From Desmodus rotundus (Eukaryota; Chordata; Mammalia; Chiroptera; Phyllostomidae), in NCBI RefSeq assembly GCF_022682495.2, contig NC_071391.1:80627161-80691160 (forward strand): DNA of 64,000 bases. The letters are read 5' to 3'. How positions within the stretch are numbered: the stretch's first letter is position 1; every line of letters begins with the position of its first letter. Under the pieces are notes generated by a model, which searched no databases, had not been told where the DNA came from, and worked only from the letters and a program-made list of their open reading frames with translations. Shown piece after piece: positions 35,120 to 45,699 of this stretch. The translations under genes were made by a program, and so were the position numbers.

Positions 35120-35677
35120 AGAAGAAAACATAGGCAGTAAAATTTCAGACATTGCTCGTAGCAACATTTTATCTGATATATCTTCTCAGGCAAGGAAAAC
35201 CTCAAAAAAATAAATAAACAAATGGGACTACATCAAACTAAAAACATTTGGTACAGCAAAGGAGACCATGAACAAAATAAAAAGACAACTCACAATATGG
35301 GAGAACATATTCACCAATACATCTGAGAAGTGGCTAATGTCCAGAATTTATAAAGAACTTATAAAACTCAACACCAAAAAAAATCCAATTAAAAAATGGG
35401 CAAAGGACCTGAAAAGACACTTCTTCAAAGGGGACATACAGATGGCCAATAGGCATATGTAAAGATGCTTGAGGTCACTAATCATCAGAGAAATACAAAT
35501 TAAAACCACAATGAGATATCATCTCACACTTGTCAGAATGGCCATCATCAATATAAATCAACAAGCAACAAGTGCTGGTGAGCATGTGGAGAAAAGGGAA
35601 CATTTCTGCACTATTGGTGGGAATGCAGATTGGTACAGCCACTGTGAAAAGAAGTATGGAGTTACCTAAAAAAATTA

Positions 35678-35871
35678 ACCCTGAATGGTGTGGTTCAGTG
35701 GATTGAGTGCTAGCCTGCGAAGGTCACTGGTTCAATTCCCAGTCAGGGTACATGCTTGGGTTGTGGGCCAGGTCCCCAGCGGAGGGTATGTGAGAGGCAA
35801 CCACACATTGATATTTCTATCCCTCTCTCCCTTCTTTCCCCTCTGCAAAAATGGATAAATAAAATCTTTTT
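35678..35871 (+). mobile_element. Ves SINE with 10-bp TSD
   Basis: The head ACCCTGAATGGTGTGGTTCAG, with a short deletion before the B box, is followed by 'CAGTCAGGGTACATGCTTGGG', a CT-rich tail and AAATAAAATC. AAAAAATTAA repeats at 35668-35677 and 35872-35881. It interrupts the L1 ORF2 C-terminus. Confidence 0.88.
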
Positions 35872-38251
35872 AAAAAATTAAAAATGGAACTGCCTTATGA
35901 CCCAGGGATTCCACTTCTGGAAACCCAAAATACTAATTCAGAAGAATATATGCACCGCTAAGTTTATTGTAGCATTATGTACAATAGCCAAGATTTCAAA
36001 GTAGCCCAAGTGTCTATCAGTATATGAGTGGATAAAACAACTATGAGACATTTACACAATGGAATACCACTCAGCCGTAATAAAAAAGAAAATGTTGCCC
36101 TTTGTCACAGCATGGATGGACCTGAAGAACATTATGCTAAGTGAAATAAGCCAGTCAGAGAAAGACAAACACCATATGATTTCACTCATATGTGGAATCT
36201 AAGAACAGCCTGAATTAACAAATGAAATAGAGACAGACTCATGGAAAGCAGGCTGACAACTCTGGGCATCAGGGAGATTGAGCAAAAAGGAAAATAAACT
36301 CATGGACATGGAAAACAGTGTGGAGACTGTGGGGGCAAGTACGGTGTAAGGGGGATAAATGGTAATGGAAAAATACAATAAAAATAAATATTAAAAAAAG
36401 AAAAAAATGCTAGAAACATTCCTCTTAAATCAGAAGTGAGATGCCACTTATGTTCAACATTGTGCTGAATGTTTCAGTCAAGTTGATTCTGTGAGACAAG
36501 GAAAAGGAGGAAACGTCCCGTGGACTGAGAAGACAGACTGCAAGCTGTCACTATCTGCAGAAGACGACTATTCATGTAGAAAGCCTAACACAAATCCAGG
36601 CTTCACAAATTCTTAGAAACAATTAAGAGTTAAGCAAGTTACTGATTATAAGTTAAGCAAACAAAGATTAATTTCATTTCTATACACCAGCCATGAAGAG
36701 TTTTAAAATGTAACTCTAAAAATATAGTAAAAATAAGGTGCTTAATAAACCTAACAAAAATATATTATCTTAGTGCAATAATTTAAACAACTTTACAGAA
36801 AGACATTAAGGAAGCCATCACTAAGTGTAGAGATGTAACATATTCTGACTAGGAATACTTAATATTATACAGATGTACCTTCTTCCCAAATTAATCTATT
36901 AATGCCTCTTCAACCAAGTTTTTATTCTCCTACAACTTAGAGGAATTCTCAGATTTATGTAGAAGACCCAAGAGCTCAAACTAATTAGGATTTTATTGCC
37001 AAAACAATGTAGAAAGACTTTAAAGCTCTATCAAATATTAAGACTCATTACAAAGCTAAGGCTATAGTGTTAAGACAGAACGGCACTGACACAGGTAGAC
37101 AAAGTGACCATGGGAACAGAGACGACACGAGTCTGTGCTTGGTGGGGGGGAGTGGCAATACCATTAGTCAGGGAGGATGAACTACCAAACTATCATCCAG
37201 ATAGAACAAAAACTGGATTCATACTTTATACTGTAAAGTTATTTCTACCTGGACTAAAGAGTGAGGTGTAAAAACCACCAAACTTTCAGAAGAAAACTTA
37301 AAAATCAATGCTTTAAGAAGAAAATATAGGAGAAAATCTTCATGATCTCAAGGAAAAAAAGATTTTCTTAGGCAAGATACACACCAAAAAATCCTTCCAA
37401 ATCAAAAGGAGAAATATTTCTAAATTAAGCTACAATAAAAGTTAAAACTTTTATCCATCAAAAAATCATAAAAATGTGAAAAGACACAAGAAAGGAAATA
37501 TCTGTAAAAATTTAAATGTCAAAATATTAGTAACCAGAATAATAAAGAAATCCTATGAACCGATTCGATTAAGATGAAGAACATAATAAATAAGAGGCTA
37601 AAACAAAAACACACACACACAAAAACCCCAGTCATTTCAAAAGAGAGACACGAAAGTCCCATAAAAAATTTTTAAATTACATTAGTAATCAAGAAAACAC
37701 AAATTAAAACACAGTAAGATACTATTTTACCCTATCAAATTTGCAAAAATTTAAAAATCTAGTGATATCAGGTGTGGTGAAAATGTGGCTATACCTTTAC
37801 TTTGGAAAACAACTTGATGGTTACATAGTAAAGTTGAAGATGTGCACACCCTGCCACCGAACAACTCCTCTCCTTAGGTCTCAGCTGCAGAGATGCTATT
37901 GCTCACATTCACTAGGAGACACGTGGCACAATATGTATGGCTAAACTGATCGTAAAATAGAATGGGAGCAATCCATGTGTTCATCATGAGGGGGATAGGT
38001 GAACTGCAGTGCGTTCACTCATGAAGCAAATGCACCCACAGCAGTGAAAATGAGTGAACCCCTGCTATCTTCATCAAGATGGGTATGTGTGCATGTATGT
38101 GTGTAATAAAACTACACGAAGTTCATAAGCATGCAAAACTAGACTTTATTTCGCTGTGGACACAAACAGTAAAAATTGAAGAAAAATGATGTGATAGAGG
38201 ACAAATACAAATGCTATAGTTGGTCAGTATACTATTTTGAAAACTGGTATA

Positions 38252-38340
38252 GGGCCTGGCCTGGTATCTCAGTTGGTCAGAGCATCATCTTGATAGGTCA
38301 AGTTTGCAGGTTTGATCCCTACTCAAGACACATACAAGAA
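38252..38340 (+). mobile_element. tRNA-SINE (second subtype), 5' half; 3' half at ~40.2 kb
   Basis: The head GGCCTGGCCTGGTATCTCAGTTGGTCAGAGCATC is the subtype also seen at 45.45 kb. The element breaks off at CACATACAAGAAACC, and its 3' half (CAATAAATAAATAAGTGGAAC ... TTTAAAATCAAT) continues at ~40201-40275, after an ORF1-only L1. The two halves flank that insertion and repeat 'AGAAAC...CCAATA'. Confidence 0.7.
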
Positions 38341-38350
38341 ACCACCAATA

Positions 38351-40195
38351 TACAGAGACCAGAGGGTTCCAGCCACGATGGAGGTGTAGGTAGAAACACT
38401 TTGCTTCCTTGTGCAACCAAAAGAAGGATAACAACCAATTTAAAAACAATGAACCAACAGACCCTCCAGAATAGCAATTTGCATGGAACTCTGACAACCA
38501 AGGAGTTAAAGAAACATTCATCCAGACCGGTAGGAAGAGCAGAGATGGGCAGCCGGGCCCAGACAGGCAGCTGGGCAGAGAGGACCTGCAGCCACGTGGT
38601 GGACCGCATGGGCCAGGTGTGGGATGACTGACCAGAAAAACTAAAGACTCAAAACCTCTAGCTGTAAAATCCAATGGCGATTGTGAAGGCTGGAGAAACC
38701 CCCAGTCTCACAATAGAGTTCCCACAAACCCACCCACCTGAGAATCAGCACTTGAAAGGGCACAATCCACTTGTGGGAAGTGGGGGAAGTGATGGAAAAT
38801 GTGGTCAGAGCAGACTGACCAAACAGCACTGTTCCCTCTCTGACCCCTCCCCTACATGCAGCACCACAACACAGCAAAGAGGGTTGTCCTGCCCTGGTGA
38901 ATACCTAAAGCTCCACCTCTTACCATGTAACAGGTACATCGAGACAAAGAAATATGGCCCAAATGAAAGAAAAGATCAAAACTCCAGGAAAAGAACTAAG
39001 TGATGAGGAGGTAAGACAACCTATCTGATGCAGAGTTCAAAACACTAGTAAGCAGGATGCTCACAGAGTTGACTGAGCTCGGTCACAAAATGAAGGGAGA
39101 AATGAAGACTATACAAAGTGAAATAAACCAAAATATACAGGGGACCAACAATGAAGGGAAAGAAACCAGGACTCAAATTAATGATTTGGAACAAAAGGAA
39201 GAAATAAGGATCCAACCAAAACAGAAGGAAGAAACAAGAACTCAAAAAAATGGGAGGCTTAGGAACCTCTCGGACAACTTTAAATGTTCCAACATCTGAA
39301 TCATAAGGGTGCCAGAAGGAGAAGAGGAAGAGCAAGAAATTGAAAACTTACTTGAACAAATAATGAAGGACAACTTCCCCAATCTGGTGAAGGAAACAGA
39401 CTTCCAGGAAGTCCAGGAAGCCCAGAGTCCCAAAGAAACTGGACTCAAGGAGGAACACACCAAGACACATCATAATTACATTACCCAAGATTAAAGATAA
39501 AGAGAGAATCTTAAAAGCAGCAAGGGAAAAGGAGACAGTTACCTACAAAGCAGTTCCCAGAAAACTATCAGCCGATTTCTCAAAAGAAACCTTACAGGCA
39601 AGAAGGGGCTGGAAAGAAGTATTTGAAGTCATGAAAAGCAAGGACCTACATCCAAGATTACTCTATCCAGCAACGGTATCATTTAGAATGGAAGGGCAGA
39701 TAAAGTGCTTCCCAGCTAAGGCCAAGTTAAAGGAGTTCATCATCACCAACCCCTTATTATATGAAATATTAAAGGGATTTATCTAAGATCAAAAACTATG
39801 AGCAATAAAATGACAATAAACTCACAACTATCAATAACTGAACCTAAAAAACAAAAACTAAGCAAACAACTAGAACAGGAACAGAATCACAGAAATGGAG
39901 ATTGCATGGACAGTTTATCAGTGGGGAGGGGGAAAGGGGAGAATGGGGGAAAAGGCACATGGAATAAGAAGCATAATGGCAGACATAAAATAGACAGAGG
40001 TTAAGAATAGTATAGGAAATGGAGAAGCCAAAGAACTTATATGTACGACCCATGGGCGTGAATTAAGAGTGGGGGGGAATGCTGGATGGTGGGGGGGTGC
40101 AGAGCGGAAGGGGGAGAAAGGGGAGAGAAAAATTGGGACTTTGATAGCATAAGTGATAAAATATACTTAAAAAAGCAAAGTGGGCAGAGTCAATA
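38351..40195 (+). mobile_element. ORF1-only (half-L1) element A
   Basis: The element has a 5' leader beginning near 'TTCCAGCCACGATGGAGGTG' (~38368), an ORF1 remnant at 38954-39786, then within ~120 bp an L1-type G-rich 3'UTR ('CAGTGGGGAGGGGGAAAGG', 'GACCCATGGGCGTGAATTAAG') ending with 'AGCATAAGTGATAAAATATAC'. The 4 kb of ORF2 is missing with no scar. The whole is inserted in a SINE whose halves lie on each side. HAL1 (half-L1) families with this plan are known in mammals. Exact ends are uncertain by about 10-25 bp. Confidence 0.75.
38954..39786 (+). pseudogene. ORF1 of half-L1 element A, frameshifted
   Basis: ATG at 38954 begins MAQMKEKIKTPGKELSDEE, and an early frameshift leads to a stop after about 25 codons. 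The coiled-coil segment (39057-39299, 'MLTELTELGHKMKGEMKTIQ') and the RRM segment (39309-39494, 'NLLEQIMKDNFPNLVKETDF') remain open in separate frames. The C-terminal domain is decayed but present, ending at TAA 39784. About 277 codons in total, the size of an L1 ORF1. ORF1p coats L1 RNA. Confidence 0.75.
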
Positions 40196-40603
40196 AAAGA
40201 AACAACTGCCAATAAATAAATAAGTGGAACAACCAATTGATCTCTATCCCTTCCTTTAAAATCAATTAAAATTTTTTTAAAGTCATTAAAAATGGATACA
40301 GAACTATTATATAATTATATCTTAACAATAATTACTATGTAAAATAATATATATTCCTTTATTCATATTTCTCCTAGGCACACATCATTCCCAACACTGT
40401 TGTAAAACAACCTCTAGTTTTTAGTTTTTAGTTTTCTAATCAGAAATTCATGGAAAAAAATACAATAGATGGGAAAGTTATATATTTGGTTCCAATTTGT
40501 TTTGAACTATTCAAATTTTGAATGCAAAGTCAATACCCTAAGGACACTGAGTAAAAAAAGCAACCTTGTTGTTCCCACAGTGCTGGCACCTCATCTCTAA
40601 AAT

Positions 40604-40762
40604 CAGCGATTCTCAAAGTGTTGTTCCAGAACGGCCGCACCAGCCTCGCCTGCTGAAAATGCAAGATCCTGGGTCCCACAAAGTCAGAAACTCAGCCCCT
40701 GCAATCTGCATTTTAACAAACTTCCCAGGTGGATCTGATGCATGCTGGTTTGAGGATCACTG
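40604..40762 (+). mobile_element. MER5A-like hAT MITE, both ends present
   Basis: The left end CAGCGATTCTCAAAGTGTTG and right end TTTGAGGATCACTG are imperfect inverted repeats. The interior has 'GAAAATGCAAGATCCTGGG', 'AGTCAGAAACTC', 'AATCTGCATTTTAACAAAC' and 'CCAGGTGGATCTGATGCATGC', in MER5A order. Confidence 0.85.
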
Positions 40763-40905
40763 CTGGGAGATTTTTGAATGTGTAAGGAAACGTCTTCATT
40801 ACAACAGAACAAGCCCCCCATAATCAAATCAAAATTACAGACAGCTGAGAAAAACAGACCACTGGGCCTTGGAAGAGCATGATTATTTTTTTAAATCCTT
40901 TAATT

Positions 40906-40985
40906 CAGAGGTCTGTAAACTGTAACTCTTGGACCAAATCTCGCTCCTCACCTGTTTTTTGCACAGATTGTATTTTTTAAAAAAT
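40906..40985 (+). repeat. hAT (Charlie-type) fragment
   Basis: CAGAGGTCTGTAAACTGTAAC, 'GGACCAAATC' and 'CACCTGTTTTTTGCACAG' match the left end of the same hAT family seen inverted at ~1.2 kb. The right part is missing. Confidence 0.55.
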
Positions 40986-41479
40986 TCAGCACAAAATAGC
41001 TGAATCTGTCTGGTCTCCAGTGCGCTGGGGTTTGATCTCCAGGTCACTGTCACTCTGTATTCAATATTTAAAGCATCCTTCTGGGGCCTCTAAATTAATG
41101 GGTACATTCACTGTGTTATGCAGACAAGCAAACCCTCCCAAGGGAACTGTCATGAATGCGTATCTCAATTGGAAAGGTGGTTGGTGTTTTGTAGTGAAAA
41201 GGATATGGGCCTCCAATTAAAAAAAAAAACAAAAAAACGCAAAGGCAGACTCTGCCACTATGGCTGCCTTTGGGCAGGTGACTGAAATGTAAAAAGGAAA
41301 AGTGCAGAGAGACCTGCAACATGTATGACATCTTTGTGTGGACTAGGAAAAGGTGCTCCCTCCTCCAGGTAAATGTGGCCCTGTGTCACCCCTCAGGGTA
41401 CAAGCTTTCCGAGTGGAGTACACACTAAATCTGTCCCCGCACTTTGGACCCGGTACTGCTGTGAGCTCCTGGGATCTGG

Positions 41480-41630
41480 CTCCTTCCCAATGTCACTCAC
41501 CGCCCCACTCCCGTGGGCTCACTCAGCTCTGGGTATATTGCCCTCTTTCCTGTTCCTTGAACGAGTCAAGCTCTTTCTTGCCTGCCTTTGCATATGTTGA
41601 TCCCTCTATCTGGAATGTTTTAAAGTGAAG
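41480..41630 (+). repeat. L2 LINE fragment
   Basis: 'TCCTGTTCCTTGAACGAGTC', 'GCCTTTGCATATGTTGATCC' and 'CTCTATCTGGAATGTTTT' match L2 landmarks (CTGTTCCTCGAAC ... GCCTTTGCACTTGCTGTTCCCTCTGCCTGGAA). Confidence 0.6.
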
Positions 41631-42239
41631 ATGGCAAAATGGTGCTGAGTAGGCAAGCAGATACCCATGGCAAGTAGATACGTTGTTTGGCTTGCAAAAC
41701 ATTTTCTAAATTTAAAATAAAAAATAGCTGACATAAAATTTGTGAGATTTAACATAAAATTACATTTCAACTTAAATATCTAAAGCATTATTCTTAAAAT
41801 GCTGTTTTTAAAAGCCATTTTCTGGCTTATCTTGGAAAATCAAAAGGTATATATCAATAGTGAGCCTGCCATATCTGAAGAGCTGCGGCCCCGCTCAGCC
41901 AGCCGGGAAGATTCGGGCTGCACCCAGCCCCTGCCAGGCCCAGTGCCCTCCCCAGATCCTCTGGCTTCTGCATTTACCATCTTAATTTAAATAAAAGAGG
42001 GGGAGGACTAAGCCTTCTCTTCTTTCAGGTGGCAACTTACATGCCACCTCCTGAGACTTTTTGTGACCTTTGTATCCCAAATTACTATCCCCATATTTTT
42101 CCCAACTCAGTCCTTGCTTCTTTCATATCAAGTTCATATAAATTTGCAGCTCTTGTAAGTCAAAGAGAGTTGAATATTATCAATTTGACATGATTCAATG
42201 TAATAAAACTTTCAACTTTTAAATTTTGCTTGCACTTCA

Positions 42240-42370
42240 TGACTTTCTACAGAAACTAAGTCCATTAGGATAAGGATCTAGTCTTCCTCACTGCTATCTT
42301 CTCAATGTCAAGGACTTACAGAGCACCTGGAAGATAATAGGCATTAAAATATTTGGATGAATTAATGAAA
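42240..42370 (+). repeat. L2 LINE 3' end
   Basis: 'CATTAGGATAAGGATCTAGTC', 'CTTACAGAGCACCTGG' and 'AGGCATTAAAATATTTGGATGAATTAATGAA' follow the L2 terminal order. Confidence 0.55.
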
Positions 42371-42881
42371 GGACTCTTCCCACCAAGATGCTTAGCTGCT
42401 CCAGAACATACACGAAATCCATTGAAACCTATGCTGAGGTCTGTACAATTAGCCCAAGTTATAAGTGGACTAGCCCAAGGCAGTCCTTCCACTCCTCAGC
42501 ACTGCCCAACTCAGCTCTGGAGCAAACTCTGGTCCCAGCTATCATCAGCCTCTGCTCACAAAGCTGATACCCCTGGTCCTAGTATTGGAAATTACTCCTG
42601 AAGTGAGATTTTTCCTGCAATACCTGTGCAAACCAACATTGAGATCACTACTGGACAGCTACTGAAATGTTCCCTCAGCACTAAAAAGAAGCTGGCGGAA
42701 ATGGTCCTTGTTCCTGAAGTGACTGCTGACAATCACAATAACCTTAGAGATGTCAGCAAGAGTTTGGTGGCTCCCCAGATCTTCGTACATATTCTCTCGT
42801 TTACTTGTATTGTCACACTACTTATTAACTCTCCTGTTTCCTCCTCTACATTATGAATGCTTTTAAAAAATATCTGAATCC

Positions 42882-44614
42882 AAGGTTCCGGTCAAGCTGG
42901 AGGCATAGGTGGAAACCCTTCGCTTCCTCACACAACCAAAAGGAGGATAACAACCAATCTAAAATCAATAAAGCACCAAAAGTGCCAGAAAGTCAAACCA
43001 TGGAACTCTAACCACCAAGGGATTAAAGAAAAAAATCAACCAGAACAACCAGGTACAAGCAGGTACAATCTGGTAAGACGGGCAGAGAAAAACCACAGTG
43101 GGGCCGGCTGTGGCAAGGCGGCAGGCTGAGAGGGCGGGGCTGGCTGAAGGCGAAACTGAGACTCAGACTTGACTGTGGACTAAGGCAGTTGCTGCGATGG
43201 GAGAAACTCCCAGTGTCACTCAAGAGTCCGTTGGAAAGTGTGCTAGAGACAAGCACACGAGCTGCAATGTCCCCTCCCTGGCCCCTGCCCCACAGGCAGC
43301 GCCACAGCACAGTAAAGAGGGTTGCCCTGCCTGGGTGAATACCTAAGGCCCCACCCCCTTACAACCTATCAGCTGCTCCAAGACAAAGAAATAGGCCCAA
43401 ATGAAAGAACAGAGCAAAGCCTCAGAAAGAGAACTAAGGGATGAGATCGCCAACTTGATGGAGAATTTAAAGCCCTGGTAATCAAAATGCTCACAGATCT
43501 GATTGAGCTTGGTCAAAAAATGAAAAAACGAATGAAGGATACCCAAAGTGAAATTAAGCAAAATATTCAGGAAACCAATAGTGACAGGAAGGAAACCAGG
43601 ACTCAAAGCAATGATTTGGAACAAAAGGAAAAAATAAATATCCAACCAGAACAGATTGAAGAAACAAGAATTCAAAAAAGTTAAGAGAGACTTACAAACC
43701 TCTGGGACAACCTGAAATGTTCCAATACCCAAATTATAGGGTGCCAGAAGGAGAAGAACAGTAGCAAGAAATTGAAAACTTATTTGAATAACGAAGGAGA
43801 ACTTCCCCAATGTGGTGAAGGAAATAGACTTCCAAGGAGTCTAGGAAGCCCAGAGAGTCTCAAAGAAGTTGGACCCAAAGAACAACACACCAAGGAACAT
43901 CATCATTAAGTTACCCAAGACTAAAGACAAAGAGAGAATCCTAAAAGAAGCAAGAGGAAAACAGAGTTATCTACAAAGGAGTGCCCATAAGACTATCAGC
44001 TGATTTTTCAAAAGAAACCTTGCAGGCAAGAAGGGGCTGGAAAGAAGTATTTAATGTCATGAAAGGCAAGGCCCTACATCCAAGATTGCTCTAACCAGCA
44101 GAGATATCATTTAGAATGGAAGGGCAGATAAAGTGCTTCCCAGATAAGGTCAAATTAAAAGCATTCATCATCATGAAGCCCTTATTATATGAAACGTTAA
44201 AGGGACTTATCTAAGAAAAAGATAAAAAAATATGAATAATAAAATGACAACTCACAACTATCAACAAATTAACCTAAAGAAAAGACATGAAAATAAAAAC
44301 TAAGCAAACAACTAGAATAGGAACAGAATCAGAGAAATGGACATCACACAGAGGGATTTCAGTGGGGAGGGGGAAGGGAGGAATAGGGGGAAAAGGTACA
44401 GGGAAGAAGCATAATCAGTAGGCATAAAATAGATGGGGAGAGATAAAAATATGGTATAGGAAACAGAGGACTCAAAGAACTTAAATGCACAACCCATGGA
44501 CATGAACTAAGGTGGGGGGGGATGCTGGAGTGTTGGGGGGCAGGGCAGAGGGGGAATAAAGGGAAAAATTGGGAAAACTGTAATAGCATAATCAATAAAA
44601 AGTACTTTAAAAAA
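42882..44614 (+). mobile_element. ORF1-only (half-L1) element B, full unit with 10-bp TSD
   Basis: The direct repeat ATCTGAATCC at 42872-42881 and 44615-44624 flanks a 1.73-kb unit. It has a leader starting 'AAGGTTCCGGTCAAGCTGGAGG' and an ORF1 remnant (43401-44214), and about 120 bp later the G-rich 3'UTR ('TTTCAGTGGGGAGGGGGAAGG') ending 'TAATAGCATAATCAATAAAAAGTAC'. The duplication at both outer ends shows that the ORF2-less form itself was the retrotransposed RNA, not a full L1 deleted later in place. The missing RT must have been supplied in trans, presumably by L1. Confidence 0.85.
43401..44214 (+). pseudogene. ORF1 of half-L1 element B, degenerate
   Basis: The first ATG has decayed (AATAGGCCCAAATG for AATATGGCCCAAATG). 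The next ATG at 43401 gives MKEQSKASERELRDEIANLM before a stop. The coiled-coil stretch 43487-43684 ('MLTDLIELGQKMKKRMKDTQ') is open. The RRM and C-terminal parts follow out of frame, to TAA at 44212. Size and domain order are as in L1 ORF1. About 80% similar by eye to element A, with different disabling changes. Confidence 0.7.
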
Positions 44615-44624
44615 ATCTGAATCC

Positions 44625-45428
44625 TCAGAACCTAACTTCAGGCACTTAATATTTAATGAAAATGAAATTATTTGAGGGGATTAAATCATTCAACTGCCAC
44701 CTATCTCTAGAAGGTAAACAAGGGAATAGACTGTCATTTCCTAGGTGTAATCTCATGAACTTCGGCAGGGGTTGAGGTGGGGTTCACACAACAATGTCAG
44801 CTTCAGACATCTGGAGGTGACAGAGGACACTGCTGGGAAGAGCCTTTCCTGTTTTATGAATAGGTTTGTGTGACACATTTTCTAGGAAAATATTGCAGTT
44901 AAGTAAAAACTAGTCTAATTCCAAGAAAATTGTTCTTTTCAATATGTTTCTGGTTGCCAAAATCAGTGTACACTTTAAATGTTGTATTAGACCTCTGTTC
45001 CTGACGCTGGTGGTCACACAGGTTGTCTGTCTCTCTGTCCGCTGTTTCTGTAGTCCTGCCCCTGGGGGTCTGGCCTCCTCTCTCCTGCACCGCTCCTTTT
45101 GCTCATGTCAGTGCTCACCAAGGCACTGGATTAAGTTGTTTCTCTCTTCACACTTTCCCCTTGGGGGAATTTCTGCTGACATTCCATCAGCATTCCAAAA
45201 TTAAGTCTCCAAAGAAATGTCACGAGCATGTCCACATCTGCTTCCCCTCTGGATTTTCTAGTGTTTCCATCACACCACCTTCTGAATCTCAAGCTTTTTA
45301 ATTTGTCAGTATCAACAAACAGTTCCACTACCAGAAGTCTTTTTGTGCCTTGATATATTTGCATAGAGTTCCTTCCACCTGGATACCCTTCCTAGCTTTG
45401 CCCCCTGATTAAGAATTACCTCGTTTTT
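44625..45428. other. Intergenic DNA, nothing recognised
   Basis: I see no exon, RNA gene or clear repeat. The open frames at 44944-45301 have no domain. Confidence 0.5.
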
Positions 45429-45445
45429 AAAGACTTGATTTAGGA

Positions 45446-45612
45446 GGCCTGGCTGGGTAGCTCAGCTGGTTAGAGCATTGTTCTGGTACATCAAGGTTGT
45501 GGGTTTGACCCCTGGTCAGGACACATACATGCGCAGCCAATGAATGCATCAATAAGTGAAACAAGAAGTCAGTGATTCTCTCTCTCAAATCAATAAATAA
45601 AAACTCTTTTAA
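45446..45612 (+). mobile_element. tRNA-SINE (second subtype) with 17-bp TSD
   Basis: The head GGCCTGGCTGGGTAGCTCAGCTGGTTAGAGCATTG (A-box-like) is followed by a B-box-like GTGGGTTTGACCCCTGG, 'AGGACACATAC', 'CCAATGAATGCATCAATAAGTG' and a TCTCTCTC tail with ATCAATAAATAAA. AAAGACTTGATTTAGGA (45429-45445) and AAAGACTTGGTTTAGGA (45613-45629) flank it. The head differs from the Ves copies that carry 'GTGGCTCAGTGGATTGAG'. Confidence 0.88.
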
Positions 45613-45699
45613 AAAGACTTGGTTTAGGAATTACCTCCTTCAGGAAGCTTCCTCTGAAACCCTCCAGCAAGATTTGGTGCTTTCTGTGCTCCCAGAGGC

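Larger units (their letters stand above)
33427..36404 (+). mobile_element. 5'-truncated L1 (ORF2 linker/RT/C-terminus and 3'UTR) with TSD
   Basis: It starts in the endonuclease-RT linker ('KIRAEI', '[20 protein letters not shown]'-like). RT landmarks follow: 'GPDGFTGVFYQTL'-like, '[20 protein letters not shown]', and at ~34.44 kb the catalytic FADDMILYIEN, shifted in frame relative to its surroundings. The C-terminal region and G-rich 3'UTR end with 'AATACAATAAAAATAAATATTAAAAAAAG'. AAATGTTAGAA (33416-33426) and AAATGCTAGAA (36405-36415) form an 11-bp duplication with one mismatch. A 5S rRNA pseudogene and a Ves SINE are inserted in it. Confidence 0.8.
33205..38180 (+). mobile_element. Old L1M, ORF2 to 3' end, split by a younger L1
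   Basis: The left part (33205-33426) matches the RT region ('ACAGAAATTGCATTTGACAAA', 'CATTAACCTGATAAAGGGC'). The right part (from 36405) continues it with 'AATGCTAGAAACATTCCTCTTAAATCAG', 'GATGCCACTTATGTTCAACATTG', 'AATTAATCTATTAATGCCTC' and a diverged 3' region to ~38.18 kb. The younger L1 lies exactly between. All frames are heavily broken. Confidence 0.65.
40285..42870. other. Intergenic DNA with old repeats, no gene
   Basis: Apart from the hAT and L2 fragments listed separately I see only single-copy sequence. The open frames at 41353-41628 and 42353-42601 overlap L2-like DNA or lack any domain. Confidence 0.5.

Noticed and set aside
43343..43810. 155-codon minus-strand frame and similar Phe/Leu-rich antisense frames at 39045-39335 and 11897-12276
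   Set aside because: They are antisense shadows of A/G-rich L1 ORF1 sequence.
45446..45520. tRNA gene suggested by A- and B-box-like motifs in SINE heads (also in the Ves copies)
   Set aside because: Heads do not fold into a complete cloverleaf with acceptor stem and continue into SINE bodies with TSDs.
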